A stretch of DNA of 64,000 nucleotides. It comes from Capnocytophaga leadbetteri. Lineage in GTDB: Bacteria > Bacteroidota > Bacteroidia > Flavobacteriales > Flavobacteriaceae. Location of the stretch: contig NZ_QBKG01000001.1 in the NCBI RefSeq assembly GCF_003054025.1, positions 62,001 through 126,000 on the forward strand, read 5' to 3'. Positions within the stretch are counted from its first letter, which is position 1. The number at the start of each line of letters is the position of its first letter. A program made the position numbers and the translations under genes. The notes under the pieces were generated by a model. It was not told where the DNA came from. It saw nothing but the letters and a program-made list of their open reading frames with translations, and did no database searches. Shown here piece after piece: positions 32,502 to 39,969 of the stretch.

Positions 32502-32822
32502 ATGAAAGAGCTTCTTTTTGAAGAAGATAAAGAGTATGTAGCAATAGTAGAAGCAAGTAAGTGCCGAACCTATATAGGTTTTATAGAGGCACTGAATGAA
32601 GCCTTTTTCATACATACCGGTCAGGAGCCTCATATTAATGATACGATGTGGTATATATTCTCATCGGATGTGGGGCACCGAAAGATAAAGATGCTCTTTA
32701 TGCGTAGTGGAGCCTTGAAAAAACTGCCTATTTATGATGAGATTATCGCAGACTTAATACAGTGGAAACGCTATTGGGAATCCGAAAATGCTAAAAACCA
32801 ATTAGAATGGGAGTTTTGTTAA
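32502..32822 (+). CDS. Small acidic protein, possibly barstar-like
   Basis: A 106-residue soluble acidic protein. YIGFIEALNEAFF, then HINDTMWYIFSSDVG and KKLPIYDEIIADLIQWKRYWE, loosely recall the barstar fold (helix, conserved N-D-x-W-like loop, helix), used by nuclease inhibitors and immunity proteins. The match is weak and no nuclease gene is next to it. It begins 12 bases after the GH2 gene, so it may be read from the same transcript. Otherwise unrecognised. Confidence 0.5.
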   Translation: MKELLFEEDKEYVAIVEASKCRTYIGFIEALNEAFFIHTGQEPHINDTMWYIFSSDVGHRKIKMLFMRSGALKKLPIYDEIIADLIQWKRYWESENAKNQLEWEFC

Positions 32823-32872
32823 GATAAGAAGCAAGATATAAGCTAAATAACTTCTTAGGAAATTTATAAAAA

Positions 32873-33613
32873 ATGCAAGAACAAGAATATCAAATATATG
32901 GCATAAGGGCGGTGATGGAAGCGCTTGAAGCAGGCAAAACCCTCGATAAGGTGTTTGTGCAAAAAGGTTTGCAAGGCAACCTTTTCAGAGAACTGCTATC
33001 ACTATTACAGCAAGCACAAGTGCCGGTGCAGTACGTGCCTGTTGAGAAGCTGAACCGCCTTACCAAGAAAAACCACCAAGGGGTAGTCGCTACCCTATCG
33101 CCAGTCGATTATCACAGTTTTGAGGATTTGGTAATATCGGTTACCGAAAGCGGTGTTACACCACTCTTTCTGCTTTTAGACCACCTTTCGGATGTGCGCA
33201 ACTTTGGGGCTATCATCCGTACGGCTGAATGTGCAGGGGTGTCGGGTATTATTATCCCTAAGCGCGGCAGTGTCAGTATCACGGCCGATACCGTCAAAAC
33301 CTCTGCGGGGGCTGTCTTTCGGGTGCCTATCTGCAAGGTCGAAAACCTGGTTGATGCTGTATATTACCTACAAGGTAGTGGCATTAGGGTGGTAGCCGCT
33401 ACTGAAAAGACCAACCAATTGCTATATGCCGAAGATTTTAGCGTGCCTATGGCTATAGTAATGGGGGCAGAAGATGTGGGCATCTCGCCTGCGGTACTGA
33501 AAGTGGTAGATAGTAAAGCCAAATTGCCAATGAAAGGCGAAATAGGGTCGCTAAATGTGTCGGTAGCCTGCGCTGTCTTTTTGTACGAAGTCGTTAGACA
33601 GAGAGGTAATTAA
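32873..33613 (+). CDS. rlmB: 23S rRNA (guanosine-2'-O-)-methyltransferase, TrmH/SpoU family
   Basis: A 246-residue SPOUT methyltransferase. The N-terminal RNA-binding part (IYGIRAVMEALEAG, VEKLNRLTKKNHQGVVA) is followed by the knotted catalytic domain with LLLDHLSDVRNFGAIIRTAECAGVSGIIIPKR (motif 1, Asn and Arg for SAM/RNA), IVMGAEDVGISPAVLKVVD (motif 2) and LPMKGEIGSLNVSVACAVFLYE (motif 3). RlmB modifies G2251 of 23S rRNA; the exact site in this organism is inferred from the family. Confidence 0.92.
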   Translation: MQEQEYQIYGIRAVMEALEAGKTLDKVFVQKGLQGNLFRELLSLLQQAQVPVQYVPVEKLNRLTKKNHQGVVATLSPVDYHSFEDLVISVTESGVTPLFLLLDHLSDVRNFGAIIRTAECAGVSGIIIPKRGSVSITADTVKTSAGAVFRVPICKVENLVDAVYYLQGSGIRVVAATEKTNQLLYAEDFSVPMAIVMGAEDVGISPAVLKVVDSKAKLPMKGEIGSLNVSVACAVFLYEVVRQRGN

Positions 33614-33624
33614 CCCTTAAAAAG

Positions 33625-34455
33625 ATGTTTTTCGACTATCAGCGCAATAGAGGTATTTTAGCACTTTTGGTATTGATGGTTGTAGGGCAGTTGGTGTTTT
33701 ATTATTGGCCTATCTCCTCATCATTTGCTGAGGTCGAAGATACGCGCTTGCAAACGGAGTTAGATTCGCTACGGCAGCTAGCAGCACACCATAAAGATAC
33801 TATTTATCCTTTTAATCCTAATTTCATCAGCGATTATAAAGGCTTTAAATTAGGACTTACCACTGCCCAACTCGATAAGCTACAGACGTTTCGCGCAGCA
33901 GGCAAGTACGTTAATTCTGCTGAAGAGTTTCAGCGGGTTACGGGTATTTCTGATAGTCTGCTCCGCCGTATAGCTCCTGCTTTTCGTTTCCCCGAATGGG
34001 TAAAAAATAAGAGAAAAGAGAGTGAGCAGAAAACAGCCGCTCAGCACATCGAAAAGCAAGACATCAACACCGCTACTCAAGAGGAATTGATGAAAATATA
34101 CGGCATAGGCGAGGGGTTTTCTAGCAGGATACTAAAATACAAAGAAAAACTACAAGGTTTTACTTATATAGACCAAGTGGCAGAGGTATACGGACTCGAA
34201 AAAGAAGTATATGAGCGAGTGGCAGCGCGTTTTGAGGTGAAAACACCACCCGTGATAGTCAAAAAAGACCTCAATGCGATAAGCAGATACGATTTGAGCA
34301 AGATACCCTACATAAAATACGGCGAAAGCAATAAAATAATAGGCTTGCGCTCAGAGGTAGGAATGTTCAAACACCTTGATGACCTTTTGCAAATAGAGGG
34401 CTTTGATGAGGCTCGCATCAAAAGATTAGCCTTGTATTTGTACGTGGGCAACTAA
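33625..34455 (+). CDS. Helix-hairpin-helix domain protein (ComEA-like), membrane-anchored
   Basis: A 276-residue protein with one N-terminal membrane helix (about 11-28). Three HhH modules follow: residues about 62-110 (GLTTAQLDKLQTF), 145-200 (DINTATQEELMKIYGIGEGFSSRILKYKE) and 220-275 (DLNAISRYDLSKIPYI, LLQIEGFDEARIKRLALYL). The order and sequence are typical of Flavobacteriia ComEA-like proteins, which bind DNA non-specifically in the periplasm, possibly during DNA uptake. Eleven bases after rlmB, same operon probable. Confidence 0.85.
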   Translation: MFFDYQRNRGILALLVLMVVGQLVFYYWPISSSFAEVEDTRLQTELDSLRQLAAHHKDTIYPFNPNFISDYKGFKLGLTTAQLDKLQTFRAAGKYVNSAEEFQRVTGISDSLLRRIAPAFRFPEWVKNKRKESEQKTAAQHIEKQDINTATQEELMKIYGIGEGFSSRILKYKEKLQGFTYIDQVAEVYGLEKEVYERVAARFEVKTPPVIVKKDLNAISRYDLSKIPYIKYGESNKIIGLRSEVGMFKHLDDLLQIEGFDEARIKRLALYLYVGN

Positions 34456-34465
34456 AAAAAACAAA

Positions 34466-34496
34466 TTTGCTAGTTGTAATTATTTTTGTACTTTTG
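34466..34496 (+). promoter_or_regulatory. Promoter of the acyl-CoA dehydrogenase gene
   Basis: TTTG at 34466-34469, 19 bases, TACTTTTG at 34489-34496. Confidence 0.75.
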
Positions 34497-34524
34497 CAAT
34501 TTAATAAAGAAAAGAAATTAACGA

Positions 34525-35667
34525 ATGAATTTTAGCTATTCAGAAACACAGCTAATGGTAGCTCAAGCTGCTAAGGAGTTTGCCGAGAAGTATGTACGTC
34601 CGCACGTGATGGAGTGGGACGAAAGTCAGGAATTTCCTATAGAGGTATTCAGAAAAGCAGGCGATTTAGGCTTTATGGGGGTCTTAGTGCCTGAAATATA
34701 TGGTGGTTCAGGCTTAGATTACCACGATTACATCGCTATAGTAGAAGAGATTTCTAAAGTAGACCCTTCAATAGGGCTTTCTATAGCAGCTCATAATTCA
34801 CTTTGTACAAATCATATTCTAAGTTTTGGCAATGAAGAGCAGAAACAGCGTTGGTTGCCTAAGTTGGCTTCAGGAGAATGGATAGGCGCTTGGGGTATCA
34901 CTGAGCACAATACAGGTTCTGACTCTGGTGGTATGGCTACTACAGCGGTAAAAGACGGCGATAGCTGGGTGCTGAATGGGGCTAAAAACTTTATTACTCA
35001 CGGCAAAAGTGGGCAGATAGCAGTCGTTATTGCACGCACTGGCGAGAAAGGCGATAAGCACGCTATTACGGCCTTTGCAGTAGAACGAGGTACCCCTGGT
35101 TTTAGCAGTGGCAAAAAAGAAAACAAACTTGGTATGCGCGCTAGCGAAACGGCAGAGCTTGTTTTTCAGGATTGTAGAATACCCGATGCTAACCGTTTGG
35201 GTGAAGTAGGCGAGGGCTTCATACAAGCTATGAAGATATTAGATGGCGGACGCATTTCTATAGGGGCACTGTCACTTGGTATTGCTAAAGGGGCTTACGA
35301 GGCAGCGCTGAAGTATGCTAAAGAGCGCGTACAATTTGGCAAACGCCTTATTGAGCTACAAGGGGTGGGCTTCAAGCTGGCTGATATGGCTACCGAAATA
35401 GAAGCCTCTGAGCTCTTGCTACACAAGGCGGCTTACCAAAAGAATAACCATCAGCGTGTTACCCTATCGGGGGCTATGGCTAAGATGTACAGTTCTGAAA
35501 TGTGCGTACGCGTAGCTACTGAAGCTATACAAATACACGGGGGCTATGGGTATACAAAAGATTTTCCGGTAGAAAAATTCTTCCGCGACTCTAAGCTATG
35601 TACCATAGGTGAGGGGACTACTGAGATACAAAAGTTGGTAATTAGTAGACAAATAGATAAATTGTAA
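34525..35667 (+). CDS. Acyl-CoA dehydrogenase
   Basis: A 380-residue FAD flavoenzyme that oxidises acyl-CoA to trans-2-enoyl-CoA. Helical N-terminal domain (SETQLMVAQAAKEFAEKYV), central beta domain (WGITEHNTGSDSGGMATTA, FITHGKSGQIAVVIART), C-terminal helical domain with RVQFGKRLIELQ and the terminal IQIHGGYGYTKDFPVEKFFRDSKLCTIGEGTTEIQ, whose Glu before GTT is the catalytic-base position in short/medium-chain enzymes. Chain-length preference cannot be told. A Rrf2-type regulator follows after 24 bases, probably in the same transcript. Confidence 0.94.
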   Translation: MNFSYSETQLMVAQAAKEFAEKYVRPHVMEWDESQEFPIEVFRKAGDLGFMGVLVPEIYGGSGLDYHDYIAIVEEISKVDPSIGLSIAAHNSLCTNHILSFGNEEQKQRWLPKLASGEWIGAWGITEHNTGSDSGGMATTAVKDGDSWVLNGAKNFITHGKSGQIAVVIARTGEKGDKHAITAFAVERGTPGFSSGKKENKLGMRASETAELVFQDCRIPDANRLGEVGEGFIQAMKILDGGRISIGALSLGIAKGAYEAALKYAKERVQFGKRLIELQGVGFKLADMATEIEASELLLHKAAYQKNNHQRVTLSGAMAKMYSSEMCVRVATEAIQIHGGYGYTKDFPVEKFFRDSKLCTIGEGTTEIQKLVISRQIDKL

Positions 35668-35691
35668 ATAGAAAATAAAGAAGAAAACATT

Positions 35692-36138
35692 ATGTTATCT
35701 AATTCAAGCAAATACGCCATCAATGCAGTGATATATCTTGCCGCTAACTCATCAGAAAGCAAGCGTATAGGGGTAAAAGAAGTAGCCGATGCGCTACATA
35801 TACCACTCCCTTTTTTAGCAAAAATACTTCAAGCCTTAGTGCGCAAGAAAGTAATAAGCTCTAACAAGGGACCTGGAGGTGGCTTTTGGCTGACCGATGA
35901 CGAGAAAGAGCAACCCTTAATGCGTGTAGTAGAACAGATAGGCGAGGCTGATAAGTTTATAAAATGCGCGATGAGCCTACGCCCTTGTTCTGATGAAAAA
36001 CCTTGTCCGCTACACACTTCGGTACAGCCTTTCCGCGATAACTTTAGAAAAGAGCTGACAGAAAATTCTATTGCTGACTTTGCTGAAAAAGTAGTGAATA
36101 AAGAAGCGTTTCTGTTTGCTGTAGAAGAGGATAATTAA
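35692..36138 (+). CDS. Rrf2 family regulator with three Cys residues
   Basis: A 148-residue winged-helix repressor. The N-terminal HTH (SSKYAINAVIYLAANSSESKRIGVKEVADALHIPLPFLAKILQALVRKKVISSNKGPGGGF) has the family's layout. Cys92, Cys99 and Cys105 (C-x6-C-x5-C) match the ligand region of IscR/NsrR-type proteins, so it probably binds an iron-sulfur cluster and senses redox state, NO or iron. In some Bacteroidota this type regulates stress genes; the target here may include the acyl-CoA dehydrogenase upstream or the sugar transporter downstream. That is an inference. Confidence 0.9.
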   Translation: MLSNSSKYAINAVIYLAANSSESKRIGVKEVADALHIPLPFLAKILQALVRKKVISSNKGPGGGFWLTDDEKEQPLMRVVEQIGEADKFIKCAMSLRPCSDEKPCPLHTSVQPFRDNFRKELTENSIADFAEKVVNKEAFLFAVEEDN

Positions 36139-36171
36139 TAAGCAAATGAGTCAATTTGCCAATGAGTCAAT
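36132..36171 (+). repeat. 8-bp periodic array before the SemiSWEET gene
   Basis: Five in-phase 8-mers (TAATTAAT, AAGCAAAT, GAGTCAAT, TTGCCAAT, GAGTCAAT), the second and fourth GAGTCAAT units being identical. Confidence 0.7.
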
Positions 36172-36200
36172 AAAAAAAATAACTTAAAAATAATCGTATT

Positions 36201-36464
36201 ATGGAAAATGGAAAACTTTTTACTATTTTAGGCTGGGTAGCTACCGCTACTGCTATTGGTATGTATGTATCTTACATTCCACAAATTAGTGATAACTTGG
36301 CAGGACACAAAGGGAATCCGCTACAGCCTTTGGTAGCAGCTATCAACTGTTCGCTATGGGTGGCGTATGGGTTGCTTAAAAAACCAAAACGCGATATACC
36401 AGTAGCCTTAGCAAATGCCCCTGGTATTATCTTTGGTCTTATTGCTTTTGCAACGGCAATTTGA
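36201..36464 (+). CDS. SemiSWEET sugar transporter
   Basis: An 87-residue membrane protein with three helices (about 8-28, 41-58, 66-86). The PQ motif YIPQI (25-29), AINCSLWVAYGLLKK and VALANAPGIIFGLIAF match the bacterial half-SWEET family, which dimerises to pass sugars such as glucose or sucrose by facilitated diffusion. A monocistronic gene between the Rrf2 regulator and an acidic protein of unknown role. Confidence 0.88.
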   Translation: MENGKLFTILGWVATATAIGMYVSYIPQISDNLAGHKGNPLQPLVAAINCSLWVAYGLLKKPKRDIPVALANAPGIIFGLIAFATAI

Positions 36465-36501
36465 TAATTAGCAAATTGTTGTACTTTTAACAATTGAACA
36501 G

Positions 36502-36843
36502 ATGAAAAGAATAGATACACAAGATTATAAAGGTGAGGTTTTATCACTGAAAGAGCTCAAGGAGCTTATAGAAGATTTGCCTTTTAGTGGACACGATTTT
36601 GTAGTGTTTTACGATGACGACAAAGACGACTATGTACAGACGATTTTGGAGAACCCAGAGCTTGATGAAGAGAGTGCTTATTTGATAGAAGCGCGTGTAT
36701 ATCGTCAGGGAGGGGATTTTACGCATTATCGCACTATTGTAGCGGGAGCTGAGGATGTATTTATTCCTTTTGAGGCTTTTTATAACGATGTTCCTTTCTC
36801 ATATGAGACTTGGGAGGATGTTACGGAGGAATTTGCTGATTAG
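36502..36843 (+). CDS. Acidic small protein of unknown function
   Basis: A 113-residue very acidic soluble protein (FYDDDKDDYVQTILENPELDEESAYLIEARVY) with alternating strands and helices and a C-terminal VPFSYETWEDVTEEFAD. No conserved family motif was recognised; its small size and acidity would fit an inhibitor or immunity protein, but nothing in the context supports that. Its stop codon lies in the 8-bp repeat array that runs on toward serS. Confidence 0.65.
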   Translation: MKRIDTQDYKGEVLSLKELKELIEDLPFSGHDFVVFYDDDKDDYVQTILENPELDEESAYLIEARVYRQGGDFTHYRTIVAGAEDVFIPFEAFYNDVPFSYETWEDVTEEFAD

Positions 36844-36859
36844 CTAATTAGCTAATGGC
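36836..36859 (+). repeat. 8-bp repeat array before serS
   Basis: Three in-phase 8-mers CTGATTAG, CTAATTAG and CTAATGGC, overlapping the end of the upstream gene. Confidence 0.65.
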
Positions 36860-36897
36860 TTATATGCCGATTTATACGATATATAAAACGAATATCT

Positions 36898-38169
36898 ATG
36901 TTACAACTAAACACTATTAGAGAAGAGAAAGACCGCGTACTTGCGGGACTTAAAAAGCGCAACTTCAAAGAGTTGGGGCTTATAGATGAAATTATCGCCT
37001 TAGACGAGAAACGCCGCAGCACTCAGCTGGCGCTTGATGAGTCGTTGGCAAAATCGAATACGCTTTCTAAGGAAATAGGTAGCCTCTTCAAATCAGGAGA
37101 GACTGAAAAAGCGAATGCACTAAAAGCTGAAACCGCTACCCTAAAAGATACTATTAAAACGCTGACCGATACACTTAATAGTACTGTTGAGAGCCTAAAC
37201 GAATTGTTATATCGCGTGCCTAATATCCCTAATGAATTAGTGCCTGAAGGTACTTCAGAGGCTGATAATGTGGTGGTGTTTGAAGCAGGCGAAATACCTA
37301 ATTTAGGCAAGGACGCTTTGCCTCATTGGGAGTTGGCTAAGAAGTACGATCTTATCGACTTTGAATTGGGTGTGAAGCTCACTGGGGCGGGATTCCCTGT
37401 GTATAAGGGTAAAGGAGCAAAACTACAACGCGCCCTTATCACCTACTTCCTCGATAAGAATACTGAAGCAGGTTATAACGAATACCAAGTACCTCACGTA
37501 GTAAATGAAGCCTCAGGTTATGGTACCGGTCAGTTGCCTGATAAAGAAGGACAGATGTATCACGTAGGGGTAGATAATCTTTACCTTATTCCTACTGCTG
37601 AAGTGCCTGTAACTAATATTTTTAGAGACGTACTGCTCAATGAAAGCGATTTGCCTATCTGTTGTACTGCCTACACGCCTTGCTTCCGCCGAGAAGCTGG
37701 TAGCTATGGGGCGCACGTGCGCGGACTGAATCGTTTGCACCAGTTCGACAAGGTAGAAATTGTGCGTATAGAGCACCCTGACCATTCGTACAAAGCACTT
37801 GAGGGAATGATAGAGCACGTGAAAGGCATACTAAATGAGTTGAAGTTGCCATATCACATTTTGCGTTTGTGTGGTGGTGATTTAGGTTTTACTTCAGCTA
37901 TAACCTATGATTTTGAGGTGTATTCTACAGCTCAAGAGAAATGGTTAGAGATAAGTTCCGTGTCTAACTTCGAAACTTTTCAAGCCAACCGACTCAAATT
38001 GCGTTTCAAAGACAGCGAAGGCAAAAACCGCTTAGTGCATACCCTCAACGGTAGTTCGCTTGCTTTGCCTCGTGTGTTAGCAGGTATTTTAGAAAACTAT
38101 CAAACCCCTGAAGGCATAGTAGTGCCAGAAGTACTCAGAAAATACACTGGTTTTGATATAATTAGCTAA
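36898..38169 (+). CDS. serS: Seryl-tRNA synthetase
   Basis: A 423-residue class II synthetase that charges tRNA-Ser (and tRNA-Sec). The N-terminal long coiled-coil arm (about 25-105, LALDESLAKSNTLSKEIGSL) contacts the tRNA variable arm. Catalytic core: motif 2 CFRREAGSYGAHVRGLNRLHQF, motif 3 GSSLALPRVLAGILENYQ. Standard length and order. The single gene has an 8-bp array on both sides and no standard TAnnTTTG element very near the start. Confidence 0.96.
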   Translation: MLQLNTIREEKDRVLAGLKKRNFKELGLIDEIIALDEKRRSTQLALDESLAKSNTLSKEIGSLFKSGETEKANALKAETATLKDTIKTLTDTLNSTVESLNELLYRVPNIPNELVPEGTSEADNVVVFEAGEIPNLGKDALPHWELAKKYDLIDFELGVKLTGAGFPVYKGKGAKLQRALITYFLDKNTEAGYNEYQVPHVVNEASGYGTGQLPDKEGQMYHVGVDNLYLIPTAEVPVTNIFRDVLLNESDLPICCTAYTPCFRREAGSYGAHVRGLNRLHQFDKVEIVRIEHPDHSYKALEGMIEHVKGILNELKLPYHILRLCGGDLGFTSAITYDFEVYSTAQEKWLEISSVSNFETFQANRLKLRFKDSEGKNRLVHTLNGSSLALPRVLAGILENYQTPEGIVVPEVLRKYTGFDIIS

Positions 38170-38176
38170 TTAACTA
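38161..38176 (+). repeat. 8-bp repeat array after serS
   Basis: ATTAGCTA and ATTAACTA in phase, overlapping the serS stop codon and leading into the toxin-antitoxin pair. Confidence 0.6.
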
Positions 38177-38196
38177 ATTTTTGAAAAACATAACCA

Positions 38197-38493
38197 ATGA
38201 GAATTATTGCTAAGAAAACTATTATTGATTTTTATACAAAGCACGCGGAAGCAAAAATACCTCTTGAAGATTGGTATAATAAGGCAATGATTGCAGAGTG
38301 GTCTTGTTATGCAGATATTAAAAGAGACTTTAATAGTGTAGATGCTGTAGGTAATGGTAGATTTGTTTTTAATATAAAAGGGAATCACTTTCGGTTAGTA
38401 GTACATATTTTATTTGTGCCTAAAATTATATACATACGTTTTCTAGGTACTCATAAAGAATACGATAAAATTGAGAGTATAAATAAAATATAA
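38197..38493 (+). CDS. higB: HigB-type mRNA interferase toxin
   Basis: A 98-residue RelE-superfamily toxin. MRIIAKKTIIDFYTKHAEAKIPLEDWYNKA and IKRDFNSVDAVGNGRFVFNIKGNHFRLVVHILFVPKIIYIRFLGTHKEYDKI are typical of the HigB family (Arg/His/Lys in the RNA-cutting surface). These toxins cut mRNA on the ribosome. The partner antitoxin follows after 4 bases, the reversed order (toxin first) usual for HigBA. The AT-rich coding sequence differs from that of serS upstream, which is consistent with transfer. Confidence 0.9.
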   Translation: MRIIAKKTIIDFYTKHAEAKIPLEDWYNKAMIAEWSCYADIKRDFNSVDAVGNGRFVFNIKGNHFRLVVHILFVPKIIYIRFLGTHKEYDKIESINKI

Positions 38494-38497
38494 TATT

Positions 38498-38716
38498 ATG
38501 ATAGAGAATGAAATACAATATAATGCAATAATGGCACGGATTGGAGAGCTTTTGCAATTGGTCTCTGATGAAACTTCTGAAAACGACCCTAACTATATAG
38601 AACTAATGGTACTGACAGATATTGTAGAGAGGTATGAGGATGCAAATTACCCTATATTAGTTGATGAGTCGATAAGACAATTTTCTGATGAGACAATGTG
38701 TCAATTAATAGATTAG
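38498..38716 (+). CDS. HigA-like antitoxin lacking the HTH domain
   Basis: A 72-residue protein matching only the N-terminal part of Bacteroidota HigA antitoxins (ENEIQYNAIMARIGELL, then ELMVLTDIVERYEDANYPI), after which HigA normally has an XRE-type HTH. Here the chain ends with VDESIRQFSDETMCQLID and no HTH can be found in any frame downstream. The toxin-binding part may be intact while autoregulation through DNA binding would be lost. A true short family form cannot be excluded. Confidence 0.75.
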   Translation: MIENEIQYNAIMARIGELLQLVSDETSENDPNYIELMVLTDIVERYEDANYPILVDESIRQFSDETMCQLID

Positions 38717-38727
38717 CAAATCATTGA
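38704..38727 (+). repeat. 8-bp repeat array at the end of the higA-like gene
   Basis: ATTAATAG, ATTAGCAA and ATCATTGA in phase, overlapping the stop codon. Confidence 0.6.
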
Positions 38728-38737
38728 TAAATAGAAA

Positions 38738-39058
38738 ATGAAAGAAAATACTCTTGAAGTAGCTTTGAGAAAGGAGGAGGTAGCTGATTTTTTGAGTCGT
38801 TTTAAAGAAGAGGAATCCCTTAGTGCTCAGCACCTTATTTTGCTGCTTTCAGAAGATGAAAAGTGGACAGCAAAAGACCTAAAGCCTTTAGTATCCATAG
38901 CTAAACAGCATAGCAAAAAACACCAAAAATCAATAGCGGTGGTAAGTGCTGAATTAGTATATGAAGGGGCAGAAATCGAACTAAATTTAGCTCCCACCTT
39001 GCAAGAAGCCTACGACCTTATAGAAATAGACGAAATAGAACGCGACTTATGGAAGTAA
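38738..39058 (+). CDS. STAS-like small protein linked to RNase Z
   Basis: A 106-residue soluble protein. The alternating strand-helix pattern, with LVSIAKQHSKKHQKSIAVVS, LNLAPTLQEAYDLIEIDEIERDL near the C-terminus, matches the short STAS-like protein that precedes ribonuclease Z in many Flavobacteriia. It overlaps rnz by 10 bases, so the two are translationally coupled. Its precise role is unknown; an RNase Z partner or regulator is the simplest reading. Confidence 0.7.
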   Translation: MKENTLEVALRKEEVADFLSRFKEEESLSAQHLILLLSEDEKWTAKDLKPLVSIAKQHSKKHQKSIAVVSAELVYEGAEIELNLAPTLQEAYDLIEIDEIERDLWK

Positions 39059-39960
39059 CAATATTGGGTTGCCATAGCGCTACCCCTCGCTCTAACGCGC
39101 GCCCTTCGGCTCAGTTGTTAGAAATGCGCGGACACCTCTTCTTGATAGACTGTGGGGAGGCTACCCAAGTAGCATTGCGCAATGCCAATGCTAAGTTTGC
39201 TCGCATTAAGCATATCTTCATATCGCATCTGCACGGTGACCATTTCTATGGGCTTTTTGGGCTTATCTCTACTTTTCAACTTTTAGGGCGCGAGGCAGAA
39301 ATGCATATCTACGGACCTAAGGGTATCAAAGAGGCGGTGCTGCTTATCCTCAAGCTGGGCGGTGCTTATACCCCTTTCCCTTTGTACTTTCACGAACTTT
39401 CTGGCAAAGAGTCCGAGTTGCTTTATGAAGATGATAAAGTGTTAGTCCGCACCATTCCGCTACAGCATCGTGTGTATACTAATGGTTTTTTCTTTCAAGA
39501 AAAAGAAGGCGAACGCCGACTGAATATGGATGCTATACAGCAATACCCTGAAATAGAAGTATGCGACTATCAGAATATCAAAAATGGTAAAGATGTAGTA
39601 TTGAACAGTGGAGAGGTTATTGCTAATGAGGTACTTACTTTTGCACCTCAACGTCCGCAAAGCTATGCTTACTGTAGTGACACCCTCTATTTTGAAGGGT
39701 TAGCTGCTGATATACAAGGAGTAAGAGTGGTATATCACGAATCTACTTTCTTAAAAAACAACGAAGAGTTAGCCGCTAAAACGATGCATGCTACTGCCTA
39801 CCAAGCAGGACTTACCGCTAAGAATGCCGGTGCCGAAGCCTTGATATTAGGGCACTACTCTTCGCGTTATGCTGATGTCAATCTTTTTAAAGCTGAAGCC
39901 CAAGAGGTATTTCCTAATGTATATCTAGCTGAAGACGGCAAGAAATTTATATTCAACTAA
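39049..39960 (+). CDS. rnz: Ribonuclease Z
   Basis: A 303-residue zinc-dependent metallo-beta-lactamase-fold endonuclease that matures tRNA 3' ends. The metal site motif HLHGDH spans residues 60-65, FLIDCGEATQ precedes it, and AYCSDTLYFEG, HESTFL and HATAYQAGLTAKNAGAEALILGHYSSRY are the usual later motifs (His, Asp, His ligands). The gene overlaps its upstream neighbour. tRNA-Cys and tRNA-Leu in this window lack an encoded CCA, so they depend on this enzyme plus CCA-adding enzyme. Confidence 0.95.
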   Translation: MEVTILGCHSATPRSNARPSAQLLEMRGHLFLIDCGEATQVALRNANAKFARIKHIFISHLHGDHFYGLFGLISTFQLLGREAEMHIYGPKGIKEAVLLILKLGGAYTPFPLYFHELSGKESELLYEDDKVLVRTIPLQHRVYTNGFFFQEKEGERRLNMDAIQQYPEIEVCDYQNIKNGKDVVLNSGEVIANEVLTFAPQRPQSYAYCSDTLYFEGLAADIQGVRVVYHESTFLKNNEELAAKTMHATAYQAGLTAKNAGAEALILGHYSSRYADVNLFKAEAQEVFPNVYLAEDGKKFIFN

Positions 39961-39969
39961 AACTAAAAA

